Positions 35,913-48,000 of a stretch of DNA of 64,000 nt are shown here, piece after piece. The DNA lies in assembly GCF_019649055.1 (NCBI RefSeq), contig NW_026570414.1, positions 62,001-126,000 on the forward strand, given 5' to 3'. The notes beneath the pieces were generated by a model, which was given only the letters and a program-made list of their open reading frames with translations, was not told the DNA's origin and ran no database searches. This stretch comes from Paramacrobiotus metropolitanus (taxonomy: Eukaryota > Tardigrada > Eutardigrada > Parachela > Macrobiotidae). Each line of letters starts with the position of its first letter. The stretch's first letter is position 1. Made by a program: the position numbers and the translations under genes.

Positions 35913-37045
35913 GACCTTACGGTAAAGGAGGTCCGTATGGTCGCCAATATGATCCTCCGTTTGTACTTAAGGAATCCGAAATTAATACATACAATGTCCA
36001 AATGCATAAAGATTCAATAAAGATATTACCTAGTCAGTCAAGCCCTTATGCGAACTTCAGCATGCCACAGACAGTAAGCCCCGTCTACGTCGAACTAAAC
36101 ATTAATAATCAAAAATTACCTGTTCTAATAGACACAGGTGCAGGTTGCAGCATAATATCGGAAGTTTTAGCAGTGCAGCTCAATTTAGATTTTCGGCCTT
36201 TTCATAACGATGCTCCTAAATTACGATTTGCTACCATTTCTGAAAAGTTCCAAGCTAAGAACACGTACTTCAGTGAAATTACTATTACATTCGAACATCG
36301 TACACTACAACATTATATATTCATAGTTTGTGACTTGCCATACGAGAACATTATTCTCGGTAACGATTTCCTTAAAGAGCACAATCTGTGGATAAACAGT
36401 TACACTGGAAAATTATACTTCGGAGTTGACAGTACAAAACAAAAAGTCAACAAATTGCTCAGTCGAGAACGTGTACTTTCCGATGTACAGGACATGATGT
36501 TCGCTGACACTTTCATACCGCGCACAAACTTTGTACAGCAATATCACTATCATCTAAAGAAAGCACATCGTCATCGTTTGCACGTTGAGCCCATAGCAGA
36601 AAAGGATGCCGAAGGTAGTAGCATCAGTTCGGACGTACATACAGTACCTCGTGAAGTAAGTGTTTCGAACATTATTACCGCAACCAATACATCATCACCG
36701 TTATTTGCGGGTGAACATGACGATAATACGAGTACAGTACAGAGTACAGACTCTCCCACGCCGTCACCGGCGCACGTCCCTTCCCCATTGCCCCTGGCAC
36801 TCACACCTGTCGTGCCATCGGCGCACATCATGCCCCAGTGCAACCTGACTCTACTTCAAGCCCGTCGGCTAAGGAGGCGGTTTGCACCACTGAGTTCACG
36901 CAGTCGTTTGCAGCTCCGCTGCAATCTACTGCTACGGACACCCACACCGGCGCACACGAAAGGTCAGATTCATCGGCATTGCCTCGCGTGCCACCAGGGC
37001 CGCCACCGCTGGACACGGAAATGTCTTGCTCACCCGAATCAGTAA
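35909..37045 (+). CDS. Retropepsin-like aspartic protease region
   Basis: The active-site motif LIDTGAGCSII lies at about residues 73-83, with a downstream IILGNDFLKEHNLWI segment matching the second conserved block of retropepsins. It would cleave the gag-pol polyprotein. The part after residue ~230 is low-complexity and reads on in frame past the point where the next frame (36838) takes over, so the real frame change to reverse transcriptase is between 36838 and 37045. Confidence 0.85.
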   Translation: MRPYGKGGPYGRQYDPPFVLKESEINTYNVQMHKDSIKILPSQSSPYANFSMPQTVSPVYVELNINNQKLPVLIDTGAGCSIISEVLAVQLNLDFRPFHNDAPKLRFATISEKFQAKNTYFSEITITFEHRTLQHYIFIVCDLPYENIILGNDFLKEHNLWINSYTGKLYFGVDSTKQKVNKLLSRERVLSDVQDMMFADTFIPRTNFVQQYHYHLKKAHRHRLHVEPIAEKDAEGSSISSDVHTVPREVSVSNIITATNTSSPLFAGEHDDNTSTVQSTDSPTPSPAHVPSPLPLALTPVVPSAHIMPQCNLTLLQARRLRRRFAPLSSRSRLQLRCNLLLRTPTPAHTKGQIHRHCLACHQGRHRWTRKCLAHPNQ

Positions 37046-39058
37046 ATGACATTACATGGGATCGAGCCGGCATAAAACTAGCATCTACCACAGTGTTGCC
37101 AGCAAAGCACGGCACGATATTGACACTTTCAGCGCCTGACATTTACAACGGAGACGTACTCGTATTGGGAAACAAATTACTATTACATAGTCATCTTGTA
37201 GCAGTTCCAAATAGTGTAGTACGCTCAGAGAACGGAAAAATTAACATACTAATAACTAACTTTTCTGATAAAGATATTAAACTCAAACGAGGTGTACTTA
37301 TTGGTCATATGGAACCCGTAGATGCAGTAGCAGAAGTGCCGATAACAAAACTAGAATCGTCAGATATTGCCGCCATAGATAAAGATGAGCTGATGCAACA
37401 CATTAAAACAATGAAGTTTCATTCAGGATTATCTACGGAAGAGCGAAATATATTAGTCAGATTATTTGTGAAATATCAAAAAGTGTTTCCTAGTAAGGAC
37501 AGGCCGCTCGGTGATTGTGGCAACATTATGCACGAGATCGACACAGGAAGAAATCAGCCAGTGAAAAAACTTCCTTACCGCGTGTCCTATGCACAAAGAA
37601 TACAAATCAATTCGCAAGTACAGGAAATGTTAGATCAAAACGTCATTCGCCCTTCCACATCTCCTTGGGCATGCCCAGTGTTACTTGTAAAACGTAAAGG
37701 GTCGACGAAGCCGCCCAGATTCTGTTGTGACTTGCGAGGTTTAAATGCTGTGACTAGCAGACCTTTATGGCCCCTTCAAGAATTGATGACGCAATATCAT
37801 GTTTTGGAAATTCTAAATATTTTTCAAGTCTTGATTTTAATGCGGGTTTTGGCAAATCAGAATGGCTCCGAAAGACATACCGAAAACATCTTTTGTGACC
37901 ATGGACGGTCAATTTGAGTTTTAAGAATGCCCTTTGGATTGTGCGGTGGTCCCGCCACATTCCAAAGAGCTATAGACTCCATATTAAGCCATTTAAAATG
38001 GCACGGAGTCATCTGTTACATAGATGATGTTTTAGTAGGCGGAGCAACTTTTACCGAACATTGCAAGTTGTTAGAAAAGTATTAGACGCTGTAAGCACAG
38101 CAGGTTTCACAATCTCCCTACAAAATGTGAGATCGGTTTCCCACAGATTAAGTTCTTAGGGCATATTATCAGTAGCACCGGCATACAACCGGATCCAGCT
38201 AAAATCAGCGCTATTTCCGCATTTCAAACACCAAAAACACCGAAAGAGATTAAATCGTTTATAGGTGCACTGAGTTACTATCGTCAATTCATTGACAATT
38301 TCTCTACATTATCCGCACCGCTTCTACATCTTACACGGAAAAATGTTTCTTTCATATGGACACCAAAAGAACAACAAGCTTTTGACCAGTTAAAAGAATG
38401 TTTGAGCCGTGCTCCAGTTTTGAAGCCGTTCGACCACAAATTAAATACACAAATCAAAACGGACGCCTCCGGCGTCGGAGTCGGTGCTATATTAGAACAG
38501 GAACATCCAGACGGTTGGCACACCGTCGCCTATGCGTCTAAAATGCTAGATAAACATCAAGCAAATTATCCAGTTTCTGAAAAAGAATTATATGCCATTG
38601 TTTTTGCCATTAAAAAATTCAAACATTATTTAGCAGGCAAACACTTCGTAGTAATATCAGACCATTCAGCTCTACAGTACTTGCTTAACCTAAAAGAACC
38701 TCAAGGAAGGTTAAATAGATGGTCACTACTTCTACAAGAATATGATTTTAAGATACAGTATCGTAAAGGACGTCTCCACCAAGACGCCGACCTGCTTAGC
38801 CGCAATCCCCACGAACCAGCAGATGATACCGACGATTGTGACATTCCATTGTACAGTACATGGTCAGAACCGGCGCACGCTCGATTAGTGTCAGAACAAT
38901 CAGCCGACGATTTTATCTCAAAAATTAAAACATTACTTTCAGATACTACAGAGTACAGTCAAGCTCCGAAGCGTATGCAGAAATTAGCTGACAGCTTCCG
39001 CATAGTACACGGTGCGTTGCACAAGCTCAGATACCGCAAGGGACGACCACATTTTTGA
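36838..39058 (+). CDS. pol: Reverse transcriptase and RNase H (frame-broken)
   Basis: 36838-37917 carries the linker and RT N-terminus (VLLVKRKGS, PPRFCCDLRGLN). 37925-38085 carries the palm: MPFGLCGGPATFQRAI and the catalytic YIDDVLVGG. The thumb/connection region (FLGHIISSTGIQPDPAKI, IKSFIGALSYYRQFI) leads into RNase H at 38402-39058, with IKTDASGVGVGAILEQE, SEKELYAI and SDHSALQYLL supplying the acidic residues. The frame breaks between 37780 and 38130 lie at or beside T or A runs, four within about 300 bases. As assembled it cannot make the full enzyme. Confidence 0.85.
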
Positions 39059-40230
39059 TTTGTATCCCTAACAATATGCGTGCAGAGATACTGTATGAGT
39101 GCCATGACTCCCCGGTTTCCGCACATGTAGGGTTTTCACGCACATGGAACACAGTGTCATCCCGCTTTTACTGGCCTCGTATGTTGCACTACGTGAAAAT
39201 TATTGTGATGCGTGCACATCGTGCCAGCAGCGACACAGCATAAACATTCCACCTAGTGGTTATTTGCAGCAAATTAAGCAGTTCGGACTTTTAGAGTCTT
39301 GGTCGTTCGACCACGTAGGTCCGTTCCATGCATCGCCCGAAGGTCACAAGTACATAATAGTTGCAGTGGAAAATGTATCACGTTTCGTAGTCACAAAAAC
39401 CGTACAGTCAACCGGTAAAGACGAAACTGCCCAATTTTTAGTTAATAACATCATATTACCTTATGGACCACCGCTGCATATTACTTCAGATCGAGGAGTC
39501 GCATACACAAGTCATATTATTCAAAAAATTAACGAAATTATGCAGATTGACCACCAGTACACTACTGCATTTCATCCGCAGTCCAATACATTAGCTGAGC
39601 GTTTTATGAGATTCTTAGCAGAAAAACTAACTATGTATATTAATGCCGAACAGAACAATTGGGCACATTATCTACCGTATATTACCTATGCGTACAACAA
39701 TACTAAACATTCAACTACGCAGCAAACTCCACATTATCTACTCTTTGGTGTTGAATCGAGATTACCGATTGATACTGTATCAAAATTTTGCATCGACAAC
39801 CTCTACCGAAATTACCATTAAACAGTACATAGAGGATATGCGACAAAAATGGAAACACGCCTTGGAATTCTCAAAAATATTAACGGATATTACTCATGAG
39901 AAGAACAGTCAAAATTATGACCACAAGAAGGTGGATATTTCTTTTAAAGTTGGCGATTCGGTTTACATTAAAGATGAAGTACGAGTAGTTGGTCGTACTG
40001 AGAAATTAACAAACAAATATAAAGGGCCGTACATTATCACACAAATATTAGAGAACGGCAATGTGCAGATTAAATACGATCACCCAACGTCAAAGCGAAG
40101 ATCAACGGATACAGTACACATTTCAAAATTAAAATCTTATAGACAGTACGACGCTGATGTACAGAATAGTCGAAACGACTACGTCCAAAAATTAAGATCC
40201 CGGCACACTCATAACGCTAGCGCTAAGTAA
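39055..40230 (+). CDS. Integrase (frame-broken)
   Basis: The N-terminal HHCC zinc domain is split by a break in an A-run near 39200: HDSPVSAH in one frame, CDACTSCQQ in the next. The catalytic core has WSFDHVGPF, SDRGVAY and LAERF, giving D,D35E spacing exactly. After a second frame change near 39790 comes the C-terminal domain with VGDSVYIKD and the KYKGPYII (GPY/F) motif and a HISKLKSY tail, ending at 40230. Confidence 0.85.
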
Positions 40231-40470
40231 TCTGCTCACGTTAAAAGTGTACAATTAGATTATACTCGTTGGATGCGCTAGCCTATGTACACTTGCAGAT
40301 TTAACATTAATCGCATTATAGATGCAACTAACGCTAGGTAATCTAGCGCATGCTAGCGCGAAGTAATCTGCTTACGTCAAAAGTGTACAAATAAATTATA
40401 CTCGTTGGATGCGCTAGCCCTATGTACACTGCAGATTTACCATATTAACCGCATTGTAGATGCAACTACA
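40213..40470 (+). repeat. Tandem repeat between integrase and third ORF
   Basis: Two direct copies of a ~115-bp segment (from AAGTAATCTGCT at about 40226 and 40365), each with AAAAGTGTACAA, ACTCGTTGGATGCGCTAGCC and GATGCAACTA. GCTAGCGC palindromic words lie at the joints. This could be a regulatory or splice-acceptor region for the downstream ORF. Confidence 0.8.
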
Positions 40471-40473
40471 GAA

Positions 40474-41698
40474 ATGGACATTCCCATGGAAGATATTAAC
40501 GCACCGCAAGCTGAAAGCAGCCGTCCACAGCAGCAACCCGCTCCGACAACCAGCGCAGCACCAGCGGACAAGATTAACGTGCAGCCCGACTACGCTGCTG
40601 CTCTACGTAAACCGGCAGACATCCAGTTGGCGACGACGCGTGCACCGCTCTTGGACACACCTGAAGATGCAGATGAGCTACAGTACACCGGTCAGAGCCT
40701 TCAGTATACTGGCTACCGTGGCCGTGGATCACGAAGAGGAGGACGTGGAAATTATCAGAACACCATGCCTCGACAACGCCGACAGCGCGAACAAAGCCCA
40801 CAAGATCCCCGGATGATCAGATCCAGTACGTTAACCCTGGACCGCGCCAGAAGCTCACCACGTTCGACGACAAGGCAGAAATCCTTTCATTGGATTCAAA
40901 ATTAAAACTCCGCATCATGACTACCGCGCACATATGGAAAACATCAATACAGCCATTGAGAATGGATCGGACATCATCAAAGACACAGCAGATCCGTATG
41001 AACGTGACATTAAAATCGCACAGAACCAGGTGTTATGCAACACATACACCTTCCTAGAGCGCCTTCGCCTCAATGTTGACCATGCCGATGAAGACAAATT
41101 CTCCTCCTTCCCTGTTCCCATGAGCAGCGTGTTAAGTCCACATTATTTTCAGTCCTGGCGTTTTGACAGATTTGCGTTATCACCGTGGATCCGCTATCCG
41201 GAGACGACGGAACATGGCGATACGAACACCGATGTGGATTCGTGTACCGCTACATTAAAACCCCACAACGTCATGGATTCGAGCAAGTTGAACAATACCC
41301 GCGCTACTTCAACCCGTACCGCTTCTTCACCACCGACTTTCCCTTTTATCGTGGTCAGATCAAATGGGACGGCAGCTACACCGCCGAAAGCCGTGCCGCA
41401 AAGATTAGAGCACAGTTACTTGAAGATGACCAGCTGTTCTACGCAATCGGAGACAACGGAGATCAGACGTTACCATTTGTGGAATTACCCGAAGTTGCCG
41501 TTGGAAAACATTAACCGCGATGTTGCTTCAATTATGACAGCATTTGGCGTTGAAGGATATACCGAAGAGGAAATTAACCAGTATCATTCACCTACCGTCC
41601 GGGACAAAGATAAAGAAATCTATGACCTACGACAGGAATTGGATCAGCTCCGTCAGCGAATGAACCGTATGCGCGATTCCGACCGGCGCACTCACTGA
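40474..41698 (+). CDS. Third ORF of the element: RGG-box and C-terminal coiled coil, no env features
   Basis: Reads from MDIPMEDINAPQ in one frame to about 40810-40890, then in other frames from about 40900 (a DYRAHMENINTAIENG segment), through an aromatic stretch at 41185-41514 (PRYFNPYRFFTTDFPFYRGQ), to the end at 41698. At least two frame changes are needed. It has a Pro/Gln-rich start, an RGRGSRRGGRG RNA-binding-type box near 40720, and a heptad-like DKDKEIYDLRQELDQLRQRM end. No signal peptide or transmembrane segment is visible, so it is not an envelope. Function unknown; I do not recognise a family. Confidence 0.6.
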
Positions 41699-41875
41699 GC
41701 ATCATACCGGAAAACGATCGCAGAATCCCGATCGTCTGCTTGAAAATTAACCTTCGCGTGGAAGATTAAACTTGGGATCCACCACGCCGTACAGTATTAG
41801 CATCAGCGTTATTCTCTATTTTTTCATTTTTAATTTCTTGATGAGACACGTATATCTCATCGCTACCGTCCGGGA

Positions 41876-42489
41876 TGTAACGATAGAAAATCTTAGTACC
41901 GCCAGTTGGGATTGTTAATTGCTTTTCTACATCAGTTATTGGTTCATTCGTTCCTTGTCTTCCTCATTAAGATCATGTGATCAGCATCTCATTGTCTTAC
42001 CGCTTTACCGCTACAATCTCGATGCTCTTAACTTTTACTTTGGCGCACTAGAATCATTCTTGGATTTGCTCCTTGCCAGCTAGCTAACCTTGCTTTTGCC
42101 TTCTTGCCCTGTGTACTTGCTAATAAGAATCTTGCCGTGACTGCCGTGTCTTGCGTTTGTTGTTTGTAAACACTTCGAGATGAATCATCTCATCTCCCAC
42201 ACAGTAGTTGTGTAATTGCCACCTTACTTCCGGTCAGCATCGCTGCTGATCGTGCCAGCCTTTTGATTGTCAGTTAGCCTTAACAGCCGCTACATCGTGG
42301 TACGGTGGATTAACCATCCCACTAGAACAGCAGTTTAACCGGCTGCTGTACTTCCGGTTTGTAATTGCCAGGTCATCGCTGCTGATCGTGCCAGCCTTTT
42401 GATTGTCAGTTAGCCTTAACAGCCGCTACATCGTGGTACGGTGGATTAACCATCCCACTAGAACAGCAGTTTAACCGGCTGCTGTTGCA
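41876..42489 (+). repeat. 3' LTR (614 bp) with internal duplication
   Basis: Same start and end as the 5' LTR, but the last ~130 bp are present twice: ACTTCCGGT at 42224 and ACTTCCGGTTTGTAATTGCC at 42350. No clear polypurine tract abuts the LTR start; the sequence before it is CGTCCGGGA. Confidence 0.9.
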
Positions 42490-43244
42490 GTATATATGAG
42501 GACAAATGACAATACTAACGTAGTAATAAAGGTCACAGTCAAAAATGCATACTCATAGTAAAAATTAATAAAATGCCCCGTTCATGACATTTTTGAAATG
42601 ACAAATTGTGGTAAAAATATTCGAACCAATTTACTACTTTATACCAAATTTCTAGCAATTTTTCCAGCAGATTGTTTTTTTACCTTTAGCTTCCACGTTC
42701 TAAGTAGCCCTCCCGTCCAAGGGAGTTAAATTCGCCTATGCTATGTTACGTGCTGCTTCTGACACTGAATGAGTGACATCATTTTTATGACAGTATCAGA
42801 CGGCACTCCCAACAAAACAGACAGCAAAACTCGATTTTGTTGGGGTTGTAACGCTTAATTCAATATTTAATAACGTTTAGGTAGGTGCCGGTGGAAATCG
42901 GAATTATGAAACCGGGTTACATGTACGGCTTCATAGTTCACAGGGAGTAGGCGCGTGTGGGATCTCGCGTGTGCTGTTACTAAATTAACTTGTACTACTC
43001 CCTACGGCGGCGAAACTCAGCGCAGTCTGTTGGTATGTACTCTACTCATACACTGTTTGCTGCAATACGGTGACTTTTTGAACTGAGCTGCAGTTTTAAC
43101 GAGAAGGAACAGCACCGCACAAATGGCACAGATGACGGTGACTTTTTAAACTGAGCTGCAGTTGTAACGAGAAGGAACAGCACCGCACAGATGGCGCAAA
43201 CTGTAAACCCCAGCCCGATCCGAAGGCATGATTTCGAACGAGAT

Positions 43245-44043
43245 CGTGTAGCACGACAACTCTATGACCTTCATTTCGCTGACCGACAACTTGATGACCG
43301 ACGTGTTGCTGACTAACACAACTTTCTGACCGACATCTTGCAGAAACTAATTTGCTGAACGACAGCTTACTTGTCGGTCAGCGAAATGTCGGTAATCGAC
43401 AACTCGCTGACCGACAACTTGTAGAAGACGAAAAATTGCTGACCGACAATTTGCTGACCAGTTCAACGCATATTAGCGATATTTACGCGAAAACTGGAAT
43501 CTTCGCTGGTTTCATAAAAAGGAAGCAATACTATGACAGTTATAAGTGAATTATAACTTTTTGCCATTTATTACGCGGTATTAAGTTCACGAGTATGTTA
43601 TTGTTTCAGCCAATAACAATTATTTATTAAAAACTTTTAGAAATGTTTTGATAATTACACCGGTTTCTTAGGTTTCTTAGGATTTGATGGGTAACAAACT
43701 ACTTGCCGCTGCTAACAGCACAGTTCTGCAACTTCACCATGAAGCACCCGCCCTGGACGGACGCCTGGTACCCGGTGCTCACATTGCGCAGTAAATTTGG
43801 GGTCAGCGAGTTGTCGGTATTTCCATTAGACGTCGGTCAGTAAAATGTCGGTCAACAATTTAGCAAGTCGTCGGGTAAACATTCTGTCAGTCAACAAAAT
43901 ATCGTCAGCAAATCGTCGGTGTCAGCGAACTGTCGTTCAGCGATTTTTTGTTTCAACAAACTGTCGGGTCAACATTTGTCGGTCAGCAAATAGTCGTCAG
44001 CAAGTTGTCGGTCAGCAAGATGACCGTCAGCGAGTTGTCGGTG
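43245..44043. repeat. Foldback array 3: CTGACCGACAACTTG arms with TTTCTTAGG in the loop
   Basis: The left arm (about 43265-43462) consists mainly of degenerate GCTGACCGACAACTTG units. The right arm (about 43800-44043) consists of the inverse, AAGTTGTCGGTCAGC units. The loop contains GGTTTCTTAGGTTTCTTAGG at 43664-43683. This matches arrays 1 and 2 in plan but with its own arm motif. One stretch of the left arm (43372-43398) is itself inverted. Confidence 0.75.
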
Positions 44044-44054
44044 TGCCGACGCAT

Positions 44055-44497
44055 AGCGCAAACGGATACAGATTTAGAGCAAACAGCGGATCGCTTTGCG
44101 AATTTCAAAAACTGATGAATTCAAACTGGCTATAACTAAACTGGCTTTATTCAAAACGCTTCATTCTTCATACTTTACTTTTAACGTTTTTGGTATCAAA
44201 AATCTTCCCAAATGCTTCTTCGCCTTTTGACGCTTTGACTGCCATATCTTATAAACCACGCCCTGTTATAACAGATCTTTCATCCAGAACCAGATCTTGT
44301 TAAAACAGGATCTGGTGGTGGAATGGATTCTGCGAGCCAGTGCGTCAGAAGATGAAGAAAAATTTAAGAAGATTTTTACACCTAAAAAGTTGCCGCGGGT
44401 GTTGGCTGAATAAAGTTATAGCCATTTTCAATTAAACAGTTTCTGGAATTCGCTAGGCGATCCGCTGGATGCTCGAAATCTGTATCCGTTTGTGCTC
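44055..44497. mobile_element. Long inverted-repeat element abutting array 3
   Basis: 44055-44140 and 44414-44497 are inverted copies of about 80 bp at roughly 80% identity (share AAACGGATACAGATTT and TGGCTATAACT). A second, inner hairpin ACCAGATCTTGTT / AACAGGATCTGGT is at about 44290-44315. No ORF. Confidence 0.7.
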
Positions 44498-45042
44498 GCG
44501 AAACGATTGTTTGCTTCAGGATCGGGCAGGTGGATGACTGGAGCATTACAGGGAGGGTGTGTAACACGACAATGAATTCCGCTTCTATATACTTACAGTA
44601 TTATTCGCAGTATATAGCTGTGCATAAATGGTGCACGTACTTTGATAAGCTAATACGGAATGCCAGTAAAGGTGTTTTGGTTACAGTGCTTGAACTGCAG
44701 TCTGTATTGATACTTACTAGATTTCGAAATTAATGCTAAGCAATAGCAGTGCGCACAAGCTTGTGAAACCGAAGTACTGAGCGTCTACCCAGCGCTACTC
44801 GTACAACGATACCATAATAGTTATGACTGTTAATATTAATTTTTGCTGTAAACCAAATCACCTTGAAATATCTCTTAATGTGTGATGTTGTGAATTAACA
44901 CCACTTATATTCCACACGAATTATCCGACATATTGCACTAGAAAAATATTCCATGGAGTAAGCTATATTATCCGCCCTATCTGCACAAGAAACACCAAAG
45001 CGAATTCTGCCAATTGTTATGGGTATTACAGCTATTTGTATT

Positions 45043-48000
45043 ATGAACCGAAAAACTGTCGTACTGATTGTGTCTTTAATTGCGTACTGTACTGACCGGA
45101 ATTTGCCATTCGCTCATGCTGTAAAATTACCACGCCTTCGTTCTGGAAAAGACGGCTTGGGCTCATCTGCTGTTTTGGATGTGTCTGAACCTAAATCCTG
45201 TTGGTTGTATCGCGATGAGTTTTTTCCTAATAGAGCCTTCCGTGATAGGGTCATCACAGGTACGTACTATATACTATATAGTGACGGAATTCTTTCGGCA
45301 AAATCAAGAGCGGGATTTATTAATTGACGAAGTTTTTTTGCAAGCAGACGGAGGTGTATGCGTGCGCGACAGTGAACTTTGGGATGGTTGTGAGCGATTT
45401 GGACTGAATCATACCAAATTCAATGTAAAATGTGAAATCTGTAATGTCCGTTCACACTCGTGCTGTTATGGCACTAGCACCGACAGTGCATTACCGGAGA
45501 TTTTTAAAGCCCATGCTCTTGAAGGTACAGTACATCCGTGTTTATGTCCATTGTAAATTAAGGATTTCCGAAAAGGTCAAAGACCGCGAACTACACAAAT
45601 TTATCAAGACCTAATTCCACAAAATAAATGATTTTGTGCAATTAGGTCTTAATAATTTTAAAATATTAAAATTATTGTAAATGCTTGAACAGCCAAAGAT
45701 ATCCGTTTTGTACGACTTTTACTCAAACTATATCATTGGGGTATATCCAGAGCCGCCGGAGACCTGCTGCGTATCTAAACCAACTCCCCCATCGACAACT
45801 CCTACACCACCATCAAGAACTACTCCACGAACACCGCATACGGTGACACCACCATCTGGTACGACCGAGACGATAACGCTCACTCCAGGCACGCCCACAA
45901 TGACCCCTAATGCCACGACGACGCCAACGCCCTCTACCACGTCTTCCACTGATACGACCACCACATCCATGACGCAGACTAGCACATCGACCACCCCGAA
46001 CCATACAACGACGAGTGGGACACTCACTCCACCAACAAGGTCGTCGACCACATCGCGGTGGCCCACGACGACTCCTCCCACGCCAAACACGACCGTGACA
46101 CCACCGAACCCTCCAACCAACACGACGATGACACCACCGCCGCCACCAGCGCCACCCTGTAATACGACCTCCACCACCACTTCGACTCCGCCCAACACCA
46201 CGACAACAGCCACTCCACCACCCGTGACGGTACCAACGGGCTCGACCACACCGTCGTTACCACCAACCACCGGGACCGATACAAACCCACCACCTAGCCG
46301 CACTTCGACACCGTCGATTCCAAGCACCACCGGAACGGAGACATATCCGCCACCTAGCAGTACTAAGACACCGCCAACTGAAAGTACCACCGGAACGGGA
46401 ACGTATCCTCCTCCCATTAACACCACGACACCCCCGGTTCCATCAACCACCGGGACAGGGACATATCCGCCACCCAGCCGCACAACTACACCGTCGATTC
46501 CGTCTACCACCGGGACGTTAACATATCCGCCTGCTTCCAGTACCACCACACCGCCGACTCCCAGTACCACCGGAACTGGGACATATCCACCACCTGAAAA
46601 CACCACGACACCGTCGATTCCGTCTACCACCGGGACGTTAACATATCCGCCTCCTTCCAGTACCACCACATGGCCAACTCCCAGTACCACCGGAACAGGG
46701 ACATATCCACCACCCTCCAACACAACCACACCTTCCCTACCACCCACTACCGGAACGGGGACATATCCATCACCCAGCAGTACCACGACACCGTCGATTC
46801 CGTCTACCACCGGAACAGGAACATATCCACCGCCTATCCCCACTACGACTCCATCGGTTTCCACTACCACTGGAACGGTGACATACACGCCACCAACGGT
46901 AACGTTTACGCCAAATAGCACCACGTGGTACACAACCACGCCGACCGATGTTCCTCCAGTCAGTACGCCAAACATAACCGTTAAGCCGTGCAATGACACC
47001 CCTCCGAATCCTCCTTTGCCGCTGTTCCCCAGTTGTGGTAGGTCGTTGGATCCGACGTACAATCCCGCAGTCGGCTGTTTTATTGTGGACATCGGACACT
47101 ACATTTCGCCATCCTGTGACCCAGACCCGCTCCTGGACACCTTTAACAGCCAGGGCTACTCATCGCGATGGAGAAAAACCGTGGGGTTCCCTGCCGGCGT
47201 GATTATCAACGCCACTATGGTGTTGACGGTTTCCAGCGGTGTATTGTATGTCTCATGATGCCGTTTCCGCTAAGTTCGGCTTTCATGCATGAACGGTTAC
47301 ACGGTTATAAACTGTGCTTTCTACATAACTAACGCTTTCCTGTGGTACAGGCGTGACCCGAAAACGCGCAAGGCCGAGCCTAATCTTGGAGTGAGGGTTG
47401 CTGATTCCCCAATGGACCCCAAGGCGCAGTACAGCGCGGTTAAAAGAATCTTTTTTCAAGATGACGACCAGCTGCGCACAACCAACCGCTACCCCGATCG
47501 TCTATTGGTCCTGCTGGAGCTCGAACAGCCTCTCAATATGCAGCGGGCCTGCCCGGTGTGCTTCTCCGATAGGCGGCAGGATATACCTCTCTCAGATGCC
47601 AGTTACTATCGGGACCACGCCTACACCGGAAAGTGTGAACTGTACGGGTACATCGGCTGGTCGTGGAAGGACACACAATTTTTAAGTTATGAGAGTGTTC
47701 CACAAGCACCCTGGGATATCCGTTCTTGCATCGATAAACATACGGAACTCACGCAGCCTCTGCATGCCCGCTACCTCCACGGGCCCTCCCTGACGGGATT
47801 TTGCGCCGGTGGATCCACACGAAGCACGGGGTGTATGGTAAGGGAAGCATCTATGTTTCTTCACTGGCACATTGCATTAATTTGATTATTTCTGCCATAT
47901 GCTGATGCACTGTTTATTTGCTTTTCAGTATGGAACTGGAGCGCCGTTGTAAGTACCGTAATGATAGCGCTTCATTGTAATAAGAATACAAAATCGTAAA

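Larger units (their letters stand above)
32822..42489 (+). mobile_element. Ty3/gypsy LTR retrotransposon, complete structure
   Basis: 9.67-kb element bounded by TG...CA LTRs and a 4-bp target duplication GTAT (32818-32821 and 42490-42493). Order: LTR, leader, gag with a CCHC knuckle, protease, reverse transcriptase, RNase H, integrase, an extra ORF, LTR. Reverse transcriptase upstream of integrase defines the Ty3/gypsy order. The LTRs differ by about three substitutions and two single-base indels over 480 bp apart from a duplication in the 3' LTR, so insertion was recent, yet the coding region is broken by several single-base frame breaks. It lies in the same orientation as the protease whose stop codon is 103 bp upstream. 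Confidence 0.95.
42490..45042. other. Intergenic: tandem repeat, foldback array 3, inverted repeat
   Basis: Begins with the GTAT target duplication. 43068-43199 is a two-copy tandem repeat of about 66 bp (GGTGACTTTTTGAACTGAGC). 43245-44043 and 44055-44497 are listed separately. 44720-44960 resembles 15410-15550, the upstream region of the other pseudo-protease gene, and so likely contains promoter sequence. No coding gene is supported. Confidence 0.6.

Noticed and set aside
40474-41698. Envelope gene after integrase
   Set aside because: No signal peptide, no transmembrane helix and no cleavage site visible; RGG and coiled-coil features fit an RNA-binding protein better.
45728-47092. Long open frame on the minus strand (454 codons, Val/Gly-rich)
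   Set aside because: It is the antisense of the Thr/Pro stalk; ACC/CCA codons have no stops on the opposite strand. Same for 16349-16897 and 58739-59290 (minus).
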